Positions 16,891 to 27,030 of a stretch of 39,312 bases of DNA are shown in pieces. The notes under the pieces were generated by a model. The model saw only the letters and a list, made by a program, of their open reading frames with translations, ran no database searches and was not told the DNA's origin. Source of the DNA: an uncultured Pelagibacteraceae bacterium. Lineage in GTDB: Bacteria; Pseudomonadota; Alphaproteobacteria; Pelagibacterales; Pelagibacteraceae. Both the position numbers and the translations under genes were made by a program. Within the stretch, counting starts at the first letter, position 1, and every line of letters begins with the position of its first letter. Location of the stretch: the NCBI GenBank assembly GCA_902633535.1, contig CACPGM010000001.1, positions 1 to 39,312 of the forward strand. Direction: 5' to 3'.

Positions 16891-17988
16891 TTAGAATGCT
16901 AAACCGATAGCAAGTTCATTAACTGAAGTTTCAGTTGCTCCTGAAACGTAGTTAATGTTTTTGATATCTGTCATGTAAGCTTTAACTGACATTGCACCCA
17001 TTGAATAAGCGATTTGGAATGAATCACTATCTTGAGTAACATCAGCATACTTATTATTAGTACCAGCTACGTAATTTGAAGGACTGTATCTACTTTCTGT
17101 TTCTGCGTAAGAAATAGAAAGATCGTCATTTACGTTAAACGCAATTGACATAGATTCGTCTTCAAAGATACCTGATGAAGTACCAACAGTTTTAGCCGTA
17201 GTAGTTACGTCACCTGTTGCAGTACCATTTTTAGCACCAGTATCAACGTATGCTTGTTGGTAACCAATTGAAACTGGACCAAAGCTGTAGTTTACAAATG
17301 CTGAACCAGAGAAATTATCTCTAACAGTATTACCAGTTGTAGCACCACCTGGGTTGTTTCTAGTTGCTTCTGAAGCATATGCACCTAATGTTAAACCAGC
17401 AACGCTAGCTGTTAAACCAACACCGAAAGCTTCATCATAAGTAGGGCCGTCTGTTGCAACTGCACCGTCTTTACCAGTAGCTGTGTCTGCATCTAATGCA
17501 TACTCAACACCGAAATTTACTGCCATACCCATCATATCGTATGAAGGTGACTTGTAAATTATAGCGTTATCGTCAGCAATTGATCCAACATAGTTACTTG
17601 GAGACTGTCCACCAGCATCAGAATTTTCTTCATATGCTCTTGGATAAGTTTCATCGTAACCACCATTAACGTTAAAACCACCAACTCTAGAGATACCTAC
17701 AGTACCCATAGAACCCATAGTCATTGTTAATGCAGATGAAGATATAGAATTTAAAGCATCTGACATTAAAGCAAACGTGTTCCATGTGTAACCATTATCT
17801 AACTCACCAGATCCAGAAAAATTAATTGCTGTATTGTGACCTAGTGTTTGAGAGTTTAAGCCTGATCCACCTTGTGACTTAAGTGTTGCAGTAGCATGAC
17901 CAGATACTGAAAGCTCTCCTGCTTGAGCTGAAACTGCTACTAGCGAACCTGCTAGAGCTGTAGCGCCCAATTTTTTTAAATTGTTCAT
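16891..17988 (-). CDS. Outer-membrane porin
   Basis: General diffusion-type outer-membrane beta barrel. The start is ATG at 17988 (MNNLKKLGATALAGSLVAVS), chosen because it begins a textbook signal peptide of 23 residues ending AQA and is preceded by an AGGAG ribosome-binding site seven bases upstream. An in-frame ATG nine codons earlier lies before that site. The mature part (about 342 residues) has alternating-hydrophobicity strands, many Gly/Ser/Thr/Asn residues, and ends in Phe (ELAIGLAF), the outer-membrane sorting signal. Codons are visibly richer in G/C than the neighbours, as expected for a very highly expressed gene. A TTGACT at 18053-18058 (minus strand) could be its -35 box; the -10 is unclear. 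Confidence 0.92.
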   Translation of the reverse strand: MNNLKKLGATALAGSLVAVSAQAGELSVSGHATATLKSQGGSGLNSQTLGHNTAINFSGSGELDNGYTWNTFALMSDALNSISSSALTMTMGSMGTVGISRVGGFNVNGGYDETYPRAYEENSDAGGQSPSNYVGSIADDNAIIYKSPSYDMMGMAVNFGVEYALDADTATGKDGAVATDGPTYDEAFGVGLTASVAGLTLGAYASEATRNNPGGATTGNTVRDNFSGSAFVNYSFGPVSIGYQQAYVDTGAKNGTATGDVTTTAKTVGTSSGIFEDESMSIAFNVNDDLSISYAETESRYSPSNYVAGTNNKYADVTQDSDSFQIAYSMGAMSVKAYMTDIKNINYVSGATETSVNELAIGLAF

Positions 17989-18171
17989 ATTTACTCCTTT
18001 ATTTTTGTTATTCATATGAATGAGAAATACTTAGCAATTTGAGTGATTCTTTAGTCAAAAATGTACAAATTAATGAGATTTATTTTTTAAGTGTGATAAT
18101 TTTACAACAATTTTATGCTGTTTTTTATTGATATTTCTGAATTGTAGTGGTTTTTAATGTTTTAAATAAGT

Positions 18172-18741
18172 ATGTACAAATTAATATTACATTTCATCAT
18201 TTTTATCTGTCTTTTAGGCCTAACTGGATGCGGAAAAAACTTTTTTAAGAGAGCCGACGTAAAAGATGTTCCAATCAATGTTGAAGAAAGAGTTAAAAAA
18301 AATATTGAAGAAGGTAAGGGGATTAGGTTTGGTAAATTAGGAAAATCTGGGGGAACCTTTGATTTTGCATCTTCAAATGAAATGTGGAGAGCAACAGTTG
18401 AGACTTTAGATTTTGTTCCCTTGATAAATGCTAGTTACTCTGGTGGTATAATTATTACAGATTGGTTCAATGGCGGATCAAATAATAATGATAACAGTAG
18501 AGATTTAAAAATAACTGTTAAATTTTTATCTAACGATATTAGATCAGACGCTCTGGACGTTGATGTTCATGAACGTATTTGTAATGCACAAAAGATAAAT
18601 TGTACAGTAAGCTTAATAGATTCAAAAATTTCAAATGATATAAAAATTGCAATTCTTAAAAAAGCAGCTTTTTTAGAAAAAAATAAAATTGAAAAAATTG
18701 TTAAAGAAAATAAAAAAAAAAGACCTATAAAAAGTGACTAG
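18172..18741 (+). CDS. Lipoprotein of the DUF3576 type
   Basis: A 189-residue predicted lipoprotein. The signal peptide carries the lipobox LTGC with Cys20. The conserved middle part (FDFASSNEMWRATVETLDFVP, then SGGIIITDWF and RDLKITVKFLSNDIRSDALDV) matches what I recall of DUF3576, an alphaproteobacterial family of unknown function usually found upstream of leuS. Here it precedes leuS by 37 bases, supporting that identification and a leuS-lptE-holA operon. A lysine-rich tail ends the protein. The function in the envelope is unknown. Confidence 0.8.
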   Translation: MYKLILHFIIFICLLGLTGCGKNFFKRADVKDVPINVEERVKKNIEEGKGIRFGKLGKSGGTFDFASSNEMWRATVETLDFVPLINASYSGGIIITDWFNGGSNNNDNSRDLKITVKFLSNDIRSDALDVDVHERICNAQKINCTVSLIDSKISNDIKIAILKKAAFLEKNKIEKIVKENKKKRPIKSD

Positions 18742-18778
18742 TGAAAATTTAAATTTTACTAACAACGCTTAAATTTTA

Positions 18779-21337
18779 ATGAATATTAATCAAAGATATA
18801 ACTTTAAGTCTATTGAAAAAAAATGGCAAGATTTTTGGATTAAAAATGATGTTTTTAAAGCAAAGATAAATAATAAAAAAAAATTTTATTGTCTTGAGAT
18901 GTTTCCCTACCCATCTGGTGAAATACATATGGGTCATGTAAGAAATTATACTATAGGTGATGTTTTAGCTCGTTATAAAACTTTAAAAGGATTTAATGTC
19001 CTTCATCCTATGGGATGGGACTCCTTTGGTATGCCTGCAGAAAATGCAGCTAAACAAAATAATCTTGATCCAAAAGAATGGACCCAAAAAAATATAAAAA
19101 ATATGAAATTTCAATTACAGAGTCTTGGTTTGTCTATCGACTGGGATAGAGAAATTTCTACTTGTTCATCTGAATATTACAAACATCAACAAAAATTTTT
19201 TTTAGAACTTTACGATAAAGGACTTGTTTATAAAAAAGAAAACTATGTAAATTGGGATCCTGTTGATGAAACTGTTTTAGCAAATGAGCAAGTTGTTGAT
19301 GGTAAAGGCTGGAGATCGGGCGCTTCTGTTGAAAGAAAAAAATTAAATCAATGGTTTTTTAATATTTCAAAATTTTCTGAAAATTTATTATCTGAACTTG
19401 ATCAGTTAAAAAATTGGCCTAATAAAGTTAAAATTATGCAAAAAAACTGGATTGGTAAATCAGTTGGTTGTGAAATCAATTTCAAAGTCGACACAAATTT
19501 AACTATAGACGAAATAAATTGTTTTACTACTAGGCCAGATACTTTGTTTGGCATGTCTTTTTTAGCATTATCAGTAGATCATCCAATTTCTGAATATTTT
19601 AAAGAAAATAAAGACTTTAAAAAATTTAGAGATCAATGCTCAAAAAACGGTACTACTGAAGAGTCTATTGCCCAAGCAGAAAAAATTGGTTTTAAAACTG
19701 ATATTTTGGCTATTAATCCCTTTGATAGTTCAATTAAAGTTCCCGTTTTTTTTGCAAACTTTGTTTTAATGGATTATGGATTTGGAGCAGTATTTGGATG
19801 CCCGGCACATGATCAAAGAGATTTGGATTTTGCATTAAAATATAATTTAGAAGTTAAAACAGTTGTAAAACCATCTAATAAAGACAATTCATTTAAGGTT
19901 ATTGATCAAGCATATACTGAGCCAGGGATAATGTTTAACTCAAAATTTTTAGATAATTTAAAGTCTCCAAATAATTCAATAGTAGAAGCTATTAGGATTC
20001 TTGAAGAAAAAAAAGTTGGACAAAAAAAAATTAATTTTAGACTTAAAGACTGGGGAATTTCTAGACAAAGATATTGGGGTTGTCCCATTCCAATTGCATA
20101 CAACTCTAAAGGCGAAACTATTAAGATACCTTTGGATAATCTTCCTGTAGAACTTCCAGAAAAAATTAATCTTAATACAAAAGGTAACCCACTTGATCAT
20201 GTAGCTCAATGGAAAAATATTATTATTAATGGAGAAAAGTGTACAAGAGAAACTGACACTTTAGATACATTTGTTGACTCATCTTGGTATTATTTGAGAT
20301 TTTGTTCACCAAAAAATAAATTAGAGGGATTTGATATAGATGAAATTAAATATTGGATGCCTGTTGATCAATATATAGGTGGTGTAGAACATGCAATTTT
20401 ACATTTACTTTATTCAAGATTTTTTATGCAAGCATTAAATTTTAGTAGAAATAATTTTATTAAAACAGAGCCTTTTGATGGATTATTCACTCAGGGAATG
20501 GTTTGTCACGAGACCTATAAGGACCAAAATAATAATTGGATTTCTCCAGATGAAATTAACCTTGTGGACAAAGATAATATTCATCTTAAATCAGACCCAA
20601 GCAAAAAAATTAAAATTGGACCTAGTGAGTCCATGTCTAAATCAAAAAGAAACACCATTGATCCTCAAAAAATAATTGAGATTTATGGGGCGGATGCAGT
20701 GAGATTGTTCATCTTATCTGATAGTCCACCAGAAAAAGATGTTCAGTGGTCTGACAGGGGAATGGAATCGTCTTATAAATTTTTACAAAAACTATGGTTT
20801 TTGCATCAAAATATCTTAAATAAAAAAAATACAAATGATACTTATGACGGTAAAGATAAAGGTAATGAAATTGATATTTTTACAAATCAAATTATAGACA
20901 AAGTTAGCTATAATTTAGAAAATTTTCATTATAATGTAGTTATAGCTAACCTTCATGAAATTTATAAGTTTTATAATAAACTTTTAGATCAGCAAAATAG
21001 CTATAAAAATTTAATTTTAAATTATAAGAAAATATTAATAATTATGCTTCCAATAATTCCTCACTTTGCATCAGAATGTTTAGAACAAATAAAAGAATCT
21101 GATAATTTATCGTGGCCAAAAATAAATGAGGAATTTCTTAAAATAAAAGAATTTAATATTGTAATTCAAATAAATGGAAAAAAGAGAGATATGATAACTA
21201 GCAAAAAAGAAATAAAAGAAAATGAAGTTTTGGAAATAATTAGTAGTAATAATAAGTGTTCAAAATATTTAAAAGGCAAAAAAATTCAAAAAACGATCTA
21301 TATAAAAAATAAATTAATGAATATTATAATTAAATGA
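18779..21337 (+). CDS. leuS: Leucyl-tRNA synthetase
   Basis: Class I synthetase charging tRNA-Leu, with an editing domain. The 852 residues are the normal bacterial size. The HIGH motif is HMGH at 50-53 within [14 protein letters not shown]. The editing domain holds the TTRPDTLFG threonine-rich stretch (here [11 protein letters not shown] near 247-257). The catalytic KMSKS loop is SMSKS at 618-622. The C-terminal anticodon and tail domains are present. The stop overlaps the lptE start (ATGA), indicating coupling. Confidence 0.98.
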   Translation: MNINQRYNFKSIEKKWQDFWIKNDVFKAKINNKKKFYCLEMFPYPSGEIHMGHVRNYTIGDVLARYKTLKGFNVLHPMGWDSFGMPAENAAKQNNLDPKEWTQKNIKNMKFQLQSLGLSIDWDREISTCSSEYYKHQQKFFLELYDKGLVYKKENYVNWDPVDETVLANEQVVDGKGWRSGASVERKKLNQWFFNISKFSENLLSELDQLKNWPNKVKIMQKNWIGKSVGCEINFKVDTNLTIDEINCFTTRPDTLFGMSFLALSVDHPISEYFKENKDFKKFRDQCSKNGTTEESIAQAEKIGFKTDILAINPFDSSIKVPVFFANFVLMDYGFGAVFGCPAHDQRDLDFALKYNLEVKTVVKPSNKDNSFKVIDQAYTEPGIMFNSKFLDNLKSPNNSIVEAIRILEEKKVGQKKINFRLKDWGISRQRYWGCPIPIAYNSKGETIKIPLDNLPVELPEKINLNTKGNPLDHVAQWKNIIINGEKCTRETDTLDTFVDSSWYYLRFCSPKNKLEGFDIDEIKYWMPVDQYIGGVEHAILHLLYSRFFMQALNFSRNNFIKTEPFDGLFTQGMVCHETYKDQNNNWISPDEINLVDKDNIHLKSDPSKKIKIGPSESMSKSKRNTIDPQKIIEIYGADAVRLFILSDSPPEKDVQWSDRGMESSYKFLQKLWFLHQNILNKKNTNDTYDGKDKGNEIDIFTNQIIDKVSYNLENFHYNVVIANLHEIYKFYNKLLDQQNSYKNLILNYKKILIIMLPIIPHFASECLEQIKESDNLSWPKINEEFLKIKEFNIVIQINGKKRDMITSKKEIKENEVLEIISSNNKCSKYLKGKKIQKTIYIKNKLMNIIIK

Positions 21338-21783
21338 TTTCAAAAAAAAATTATCTTGTTTTATTATTCACAATAATTTTAATTATAAATGGATGCGGAT
21401 ATACGCCTATTTATTCTACCAAAAGTAATTCCTTTAAAATTAATAATATTGAATATGAAGATAATAAAATTAATCAAAAAATCGTTAAATCTCTTAAATC
21501 AATTTCAAATAATAATTCACCCAACAAAATTAATTTAATTATTTCGAGCTCGAAAAATAGAAAAATTTTATCAAAAGATAAAAATGGTAAAATTGAAAAA
21601 TTTGAGTTAAGAATTGATCTTAATGTTACATATTTAGACCGTGTTGAAATATTGAGTATGAAACAAAATTACAATAACTTTGACAATAAATTTCAATTAA
21701 AAGAATATGAAAAGATAATTGAAAATCAATTAATTGATGGATTAGTTGATAATCTGATAAATTATATAACTAAGTTCAGATGA
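21334..21783 (+). CDS. lptE: LPS-assembly lipoprotein LptE
   Basis: Small outer-membrane lipoprotein that plugs the LptD barrel and helps lipopolysaccharide reach the cell surface. The 149 residues have a signal peptide with lipobox-like INGC, followed by GYTPIYS, the typical LptE/RlpB beginning (CGYxPxY). Low sequence conservation is normal for LptE. The strongest support is position: leuS-lptE-holA is a widely conserved order, and here both junctions are four-base ATGA overlaps. Confidence 0.85.
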   Translation: MISKKNYLVLLFTIILIINGCGYTPIYSTKSNSFKINNIEYEDNKINQKIVKSLKSISNNNSPNKINLIISSSKNRKILSKDKNGKIEKFELRIDLNVTYLDRVEILSMKQNYNNFDNKFQLKEYEKIIENQLIDGLVDNLINYITKFR

Positions 21784-22763
21784 TCGTAAAAAATTTTACG
21801 GTTCATAACTTTTTTGAAAAAGAAAATATTTTTTTATTTTATGGTGAAAATGAAGGATTAAAAGAAGAAATATCTGACAAATTAAAAAAACAATTTACTA
21901 AAGAAACTATTTTTACTTATCGAGAAAAAGATATTTTTAACGACTTAGATACATTTTTCTCAAACATATTTACAAAGTCATTTTTTGATAACAAAAAATT
22001 GATTTTTATAAAAGATGTAACAGACAAGTTTCTTGATCAAATTGAGATAATTATTAAAAAAAAAATTGATGATGTTACTATTGTTTTAGTGGCAACTTTG
22101 TTAGATAAAAAATCAAAAGTAAGAAATTTATTTGAAAAAAATGATGGTTTGGTGTGCGTTCCTTTTTACAAAGACGATAAAAATACGTTATCTAATATAG
22201 CGCATTCTTTCTTTAAATCTAAAAAAATAAATATCTCTCAAGCATCAATAAATTTGATTGTTGATCGAAGTTCTGAAGATAGAAAAAATCTAAAAAATGA
22301 ACTCACCAAAATTGAATTATTTTTAGCAGGAAAAAAAAGTTTTAAAGATGACGATTTATTAAAAATTACCAATCTTGCAGAAGACTATTCAATGATTAAG
22401 ATAGTTGATTTAAGTCTCGCAAAAGAGAAAAAACAATTATTTAAAATTTTAAATGAAAATATTTTCAATCAAGAGGATAATATTATACTAATAAGATCTT
22501 ACATTAATAGGTCCAAAAGACTCATTAGGTTGTCAGATCAATACAGTAAAAATAAAAACTTAGATCAAACAATTTCTTCTTATAAGCCCCCGATTTTTTG
22601 GAAAGAGAAGGATATCGTTAAAAAACAGTTACAAATTTGGAATAAAGATAGTTTACTAAATCTAATTAAAGAACTTAATAAAATTGAACTATTAATAAAA
22701 AAAAATGTATCGTCCTCAAAAGAACTTCTTTTTGATTTTTTAACTAATAAATGTCTAGATTAA
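21780..22763 (+). CDS. holA: DNA polymerase III delta subunit
   Basis: Clamp-loader subunit that opens the beta clamp. The 327 residues fit the family. The N-terminus has FFLFYGENEGLKEEIS-like features (ENIFLFYGENEGLKEEI near residues 16-32), the usual HolA opening, and a middle stretch SEDRKNLKNELTKIELFLAGKK matching the family's GDxRxLxNELEKL pattern. Synteny with leuS-lptE supports it. It converges with parB, their ends overlapping by four bases; this is where the large minus-strand origin cluster begins. Confidence 0.92.
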   Translation: MIVKNFTVHNFFEKENIFLFYGENEGLKEEISDKLKKQFTKETIFTYREKDIFNDLDTFFSNIFTKSFFDNKKLIFIKDVTDKFLDQIEIIIKKKIDDVTIVLVATLLDKKSKVRNLFEKNDGLVCVPFYKDDKNTLSNIAHSFFKSKKINISQASINLIVDRSSEDRKNLKNELTKIELFLAGKKSFKDDDLLKITNLAEDYSMIKIVDLSLAKEKKQLFKILNENIFNQEDNIILIRSYINRSKRLIRLSDQYSKNKNLDQTISSYKPPIFWKEKDIVKKQLQIWNKDSLLNLIKELNKIELLIKKNVSSSKELLFDFLTNKCLD

Positions 22764-23605
22764 TAATTTGATTTGATAATTTGAATAATCTTGTTCAATT
22801 GATCAATTTCTTTATATGAAAAGGTAATAGTTCCTTGGTTTCTTTTACTGTTTTTAATTACAACATTAAGTCCAATCTTGTCGGTAATTGTTCTTTCCAA
22901 ATCACTTATATTGGCATCTTTTGAAATATTTGATTTATTTTTTTTTGTTTTGAATATTTTTACAAAATTTTCTGTTTGTCTAACTGAGAGTTTTTTTTCA
23001 ATAACTTTATTAGCAATAAAACTTGCGTTTTCCAATCCAACTAAAATTTTAGCATGTCCTGCGGTTAATTTATGTTTTTCTATCAATTTTATTACATCCT
23101 CAGGGAGAGTAAGAAGCCTTAGAGAATTCGTTATATAGCTTCTACTTTTACCGATAAATTTTGATACTTTTCCTTGGTCGTAATTAAATTCATTAATTAA
23201 TCTTTGATATCCCTGAGCTTCTTCTAACGGATTTAAGTCATGACGCTGAACATTTTCTACAATTGCAAATTCTAGAGATTTAAGATCATCAACTTCGGTT
23301 ACAACAACTGGAATGTCATGAAGACCTGCTTTTTGAGCTGCTAACCATCTTCTTTCGCCCGCTATAATTTCATATTTAGTTTTTTGTTCATTTGATTTTC
23401 TTACTATGATTGGTTGTATTACTCCCCTTTCTTTTATTGAATTTGTTAAGTCTTCTAAATTTTCTTCATCAAAATTTTTTCTTGGTTGGTATTTGTTTGG
23501 AACTATTTCGTGTAAAGATAATTTATTTGTTGTTGTCTCGACTCTAGTTTCGCCTATTAAAGAAGATAATCCTCTACCTAATCCTTTTTTAATTTTTGAA
23601 TTCAT
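22760..23605 (-). CDS. parB: Chromosome-partitioning protein ParB
   Basis: CTP-dependent DNA clamp that loads at parS and spreads. The 281 residues show a basic N-terminus (KKGLGRGLSSLIGE, the ParA-stimulating region), the CTP-binding motif GERRWLA at 83-89 and ENVQRHDLNPLEEA at 117-130, a helix-turn-helix near 138-170 (KVSKFIGKSRSYITNSLRLL) and a C-terminal dimerisation tail. Its start abuts the parA stop with a one-base overlap. A matching parS site lies 1.4 kb away inside rsmG. Confidence 0.97.
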   Translation of the reverse strand: MNSKIKKGLGRGLSSLIGETRVETTTNKLSLHEIVPNKYQPRKNFDEENLEDLTNSIKERGVIQPIIVRKSNEQKTKYEIIAGERRWLAAQKAGLHDIPVVVTEVDDLKSLEFAIVENVQRHDLNPLEEAQGYQRLINEFNYDQGKVSKFIGKSRSYITNSLRLLTLPEDVIKLIEKHKLTAGHAKILVGLENASFIANKVIEKKLSVRQTENFVKIFKTKKNKSNISKDANISDLERTITDKIGLNVVIKNSKRNQGTITFSYKEIDQLNKIIQIIKSNY

Positions 23606-24399
23606 TATGCTGCACTACCAATATTGTTTTCTTGATTTATGAATTCATTTGTAAAACTATAATATGATTTACTGCCAGGACAATTTTTATCATATATTAA
23701 TACCGGCACTCCATGGGATGGAGCTTCAGATAGTCGTACATTACGTGGAATTACCGTCCTATAAACTTTTTCTTTAAAATAGTCTCGTGCTTCTTGTTCG
23801 ACTTGAGAAGATAGTTTATTTCTTCTATCATACATGGTCAAAAGTATGCCTTGAATTTCTAATTCGGGATTTAAACTAACTTTTATTCGCTCAATGGTTT
23901 TCATGAGCTGAGTTAAACCTTCTAAAGCAAAAAATTCAGTTTGAAGGGGCACCAACAATGAATTTGATGACACTAAGGCCATAACAGTCAATAAACTCAA
24001 TGATGGAGGACAATCTATAAGGATATAATCATATAATGCCCTAGAATCGTTTAAATATGAGGATAATTTGGTTTTTAAAATAAACGCTCTATCACTGTCT
24101 CCAGCAGTTTCCACTTCTAATCCAGATAAATCTACGTTTGAAGTGATTAGATCAAGATTTTGAAATTTAGTTTTTTTAATCACATTAGAGATCGGCATTG
24201 TTCCATTAAGAATTCCATATATTGTTTGATCTGATTGCTCAGTATTAGATAATCCTAATCCAGTAGTAGCATTTCCTTGTGGGTCGAGATCAATAACCAA
24301 AATTTTTTTATCTTGTTGAGATAAAGCTGAGGCAAGATTTATTACTGTAGTTGTTTTTCCAACTCCGCCTTTTTGATTTATAATTGAAATTATTTTCAT
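23605..24399 (-). CDS. parA: Chromosome-partitioning ATPase ParA (Soj)
   Basis: Deviant-Walker ATPase that moves ParB-parS complexes. KGGVGKTT at 10-17 has the signature lysine, followed by DLDPQGNATTGLG near 38-50 and DCPPSLSLLTVMAL near 129-142. The 264 residues are standard. The start overlaps the rsmG stop by four bases, giving the classical order mnmG-rsmG-parA-parB. Confidence 0.98.
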   Translation of the reverse strand: MKIISIINQKGGVGKTTTVINLASALSQQDKKILVIDLDPQGNATTGLGLSNTEQSDQTIYGILNGTMPISNVIKKTKFQNLDLITSNVDLSGLEVETAGDSDRAFILKTKLSSYLNDSRALYDYILIDCPPSLSLLTVMALVSSNSLLVPLQTEFFALEGLTQLMKTIERIKVSLNPELEIQGILLTMYDRRNKLSSQVEQEARDYFKEKVYRTVIPRNVRLSEAPSHGVPVLIYDKNCPGSKSYYSFTNEFINQENNIGSAA

Positions 24400-25043
24400 G
24401 ATACTTTTTTTTGAATTTTTTTTATATTTAATATGAATGACTCATCATTCGTTAAACTCTTTTTTTCTTCGTAATCTAAATCCCATGCTTTAAGAGTTTC
24501 GTTTAAAATTTTTCTCCCCTTGTTACCCATAAAAAAAATTATGTTTTTATATTTTCTAAAATTTTCATTAACTAGGTTAAGAATTACTGGCATTGGTTTA
24601 AAGGCTCTAGACATTATTGTTCCTGTCTCGATATTTTTAATTGTAAAAATATCTTTATGAATTACCTCTGTATTTAAATTTAATTTTTTTGAAACTTCTC
24701 TTAAAAAAGCACATTTATGATAACTTTTTTCATAAAGATTGATTTTCATACTATTTTTGATTTTTTTCATTACTATTGCTACAATTAAGCCTGGCATTCC
24801 ACCTCCTGTTCCTAAATCGCAGGTTGTATTGCTATTTAAATCAACAAAATCAATTATTTGCGCAGAATCAATTATATGTCTTTCCCGAAAGTGTATTTTT
24901 TCACTTATTTTTTTACTTATGATATTAATTTTCTTATTTTTTTCTAAAATCATCAAAATTAAGCTCTCAAGATCATTACAAGTTTCACGTGAAACATTTA
25001 AGTTAGAAATTTTAGAGTAAGAATTTAAAATTACATTATCCAT
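24396..25043 (-). CDS. rsmG: 16S rRNA (guanine527-N7)-methyltransferase
   Basis: SAM-dependent methyltransferase acting on G527 of 16S rRNA. The SAM-binding motif is CDLGTGGGMPGL near residues 75-86, preceded by RERHIIDSAQI (the family's RHxxDSL region). The 215 residues are typical. The N-terminal NVSRETCNDL is the RsmG segment whose codons contain the parS site. The start shares one base with the mnmG stop and the end overlaps parA. Confidence 0.96.
   Translation of the reverse strand: MDNVILNSYSKISNLNVSRETCNDLESLILMILEKNKKINIISKKISEKIHFRERHIIDSAQIIDFVDLNSNTTCDLGTGGGMPGLIVAIVMKKIKNSMKINLYEKSYHKCAFLREVSKKLNLNTEVIHKDIFTIKNIETGTIMSRAFKPMPVILNLVNENFRKYKNIIFFMGNKGRKILNETLKAWDLDYEEKKSLTNDESFILNIKKIQKKVS
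24981..24996. promoter_or_regulatory. parS centromere site
   Basis: AGTTTCACGTGAAACA, 15 of 16 bases identical to the near-universal parS palindrome TGTTTCACGTGAAACA; only the first base differs. It is inside rsmG, where its minus-strand reading encodes V-S-R-E-T, and it lies next to parA and parB. It is the expected ParB loading site, about 9 kb from the proposed origin. Confidence 0.92.
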
Positions 25044-26914
25044 TAAGCTATATGCTTAATAGACTTTCTTTTGACATGTGACAACAAAATATATACAGCA
25101 GCAGGGGTAATTCCATCAATTCTCAAGGCTTGACCCATGGTTTTAGGCTTTATTTCTTTAAATTTAGCCTTTACCTCGTTAGAAAGTCCAGAAAACTGGT
25201 CATAATTAATATTATCAGGGATTGCTAGATTCTCATCTCTTTTAAATGCCAATATATCAGCTTTTTGCTTTTTTAAATATCCTCTATAATGAGAGTTAAT
25301 TTCAATCTGCTCATCAATTTCCTTTCCCATATAAAGGATTTCAGGCCAAATATCTCTAATTTTTTTCATATCTACATTTTTTTGCGTTAAAATTTCCTCA
25401 GCAGATCTAAAAATGCCATCTTTTGCTATTTTTATTCCAAATTTATCAGCCTTAGAAGGTGAAATATTCAGATTAGACATTTGGAGTGATATTTTACTTA
25501 ATTTTACAAATTTATTCTCAAATATCTCTTTTCTAACATCTGATATTAATCCTATTTTAATTCCTTTATGAGTTAGCCTCAAGTCAGCGTTATCAGATCT
25601 AAGACTTAATCTATATTCTGCCCGGGATGTAAACATCCTATAAGGCTCCGCAACACCTTTGGTAACTAAATCATCTATCATAACTCCAATATAAGCATCT
25701 GATCTATCTAAAATAAAAGGTTCTACTTTTTTTAATGAAAGAGCGGCATTAATTCCTGCTACTAGACCTTGAGCGGCTGCTTCCTCATAGCCTGTAGTCC
25801 CATTTATTTGACCAGCAAGATATAAATTTTTTATCTTCTTTGTCTCTAATGTCAAAAATAGCTCTCGAGGATCAATGTAGTCGTATTCTATAGCATATCC
25901 TGGTCTAATAATCCTAACATTTTCTAAACCATTGATATTGTTGATAATTTCATGCTGTACTACCTCAGGTAGAGAAGTTGATATGCCATTTGGATAGATA
26001 GTGTGATCATTAAGGCCCTCAGGCTCTAAAAATATTTGATGACTAGTCTTATCTGCGAATTTAACAACTTTGTCCTCGATTGAAGGACAATATCTTGGGC
26101 CAACACCCTGTATGCTACCAGAGTACATTGCACTTTTAGATAAATTCTTTTTAATAATCTTATGAACCTTTTCATTGGTATAAGTCATTGAGCAAGACAC
26201 TTGTTTGTTTAAATTTTTTTTTGTTAAAAAAGAAAAAAAATAAGGATCATCATCTGCAAATTGTTTTTCTAAATTTTTATAATTAATGGTTCTGGAATCA
26301 AGCCTAGGAGGTGTTCCAGTTTTTAACCTTCCTATTTTAAAATTATATTTCTCTAACTGTTCACTCAAGCCAGTAGTTGGTTTTTCATTAAATCGACCAG
26401 CAGGTGTTCTCTCATCACCAACATGTATCAATCCATTTAAAAATGTGCCAGTAGTTAAAATCAACTTGCTACAACTTACTTTATTACCTTTTTTAGTTAT
26501 AAACGCATTTATTTCATTTTTAGTAAATATAAACTCAGTTACAGGATCAGAAAAAATGCTTAAATTACAGTAGTTTGCAAGTTTTTTCTGCATAAACTTA
26601 CGATAAAGAGATCTATCAGATTGAGTTCTAGGCCCTCTTACTGCTGGACCTCTACTTCTATTTAATAATCTGAATTGTATACCAGACTTATCAGCTACCT
26701 CACCCATTACTCCATCTAAGGCATCAATTTCTCTCACCAAGTGACCTTTTCCTAAACCGCCAATAGCAGGGTTACATGACATTTCTCCAATAGTATTTAT
26801 GTTGTGAGTGAATAAAGCGGTGTTGATTCCAAGTCTAGCAGATGCTGCTGCTGCCTCACAACCAGCATGACCTCCACCAATAACTACAACATCAAAAGAT
26901 AAATCTTTTTGCAT
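25043..26914 (-). CDS. mnmG: tRNA uridine-5-carboxymethylaminomethyl modification enzyme MnmG (GidA)
   Basis: FAD enzyme that with MnmE modifies wobble U34 of several tRNAs. The FAD-binding [17 protein letters not shown] is at 13-29, followed by the hallmark [22 protein letters not shown] near 47-68 and the second conserved block [14 protein letters not shown] with the catalytic region. The 623 residues are full length with the C-terminal MnmE-binding helical domain. It heads mnmG-rsmG-parA-parB. A 116-base gap separates it from mnmE; I see no gene in it. Confidence 0.98.
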   Translation of the reverse strand: MQKDLSFDVVVIGGGHAGCEAAAASARLGINTALFTHNINTIGEMSCNPAIGGLGKGHLVREIDALDGVMGEVADKSGIQFRLLNRSRGPAVRGPRTQSDRSLYRKFMQKKLANYCNLSIFSDPVTEFIFTKNEINAFITKKGNKVSCSKLILTTGTFLNGLIHVGDERTPAGRFNEKPTTGLSEQLEKYNFKIGRLKTGTPPRLDSRTINYKNLEKQFADDDPYFFSFLTKKNLNKQVSCSMTYTNEKVHKIIKKNLSKSAMYSGSIQGVGPRYCPSIEDKVVKFADKTSHQIFLEPEGLNDHTIYPNGISTSLPEVVQHEIINNINGLENVRIIRPGYAIEYDYIDPRELFLTLETKKIKNLYLAGQINGTTGYEEAAAQGLVAGINAALSLKKVEPFILDRSDAYIGVMIDDLVTKGVAEPYRMFTSRAEYRLSLRSDNADLRLTHKGIKIGLISDVRKEIFENKFVKLSKISLQMSNLNISPSKADKFGIKIAKDGIFRSAEEILTQKNVDMKKIRDIWPEILYMGKEIDEQIEINSHYRGYLKKQKADILAFKRDENLAIPDNINYDQFSGLSNEVKAKFKEIKPKTMGQALRIDGITPAAVYILLSHVKRKSIKHIA

Positions 26915-26922
26915 GGTATAAA

Positions 26923-26928
26923 TTTATA
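26923..26928 (-). promoter_or_regulatory. Candidate -10 box for mnmG
   Basis: TATAAA on the minus strand, ending eight bases before the mnmG ATG. Normal spacing would start the transcript about two bases before the ATG, and no Shine-Dalgarno is visible. It is an inferred site with substantial chance probability in A/T-rich DNA. Confidence 0.35.
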
Positions 26929-27030
26929 TTCGATTAAAATATTTACAAGATTTCTGTTTTTTTTGTTAAATAAGCTATATTTATCAACAAAAATAGTAAA
27001 AAAAGGGCAAAAAATACAGCTAAATTGCAA

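Noticed and set aside
17989..18015. Porin start nine codons upstream
   Set aside because: It would put the AGGAG ribosome-binding site inside the gene and add residues before a complete signal peptide.
18016..18171. Possible CIRCE-like or operator sequence (TTAGCAATTTGAGTG) upstream of the porin
   Set aside because: Neither the nine-base arms nor the spacing of CIRCE are present; it is only a partial resemblance.
26981..26989. TTATCAACA, a DnaA-like box between mnmG and mnmE
   Set aside because: A single isolated copy with one mismatch; no cluster around it, unlike 33.8-34.1 kb.
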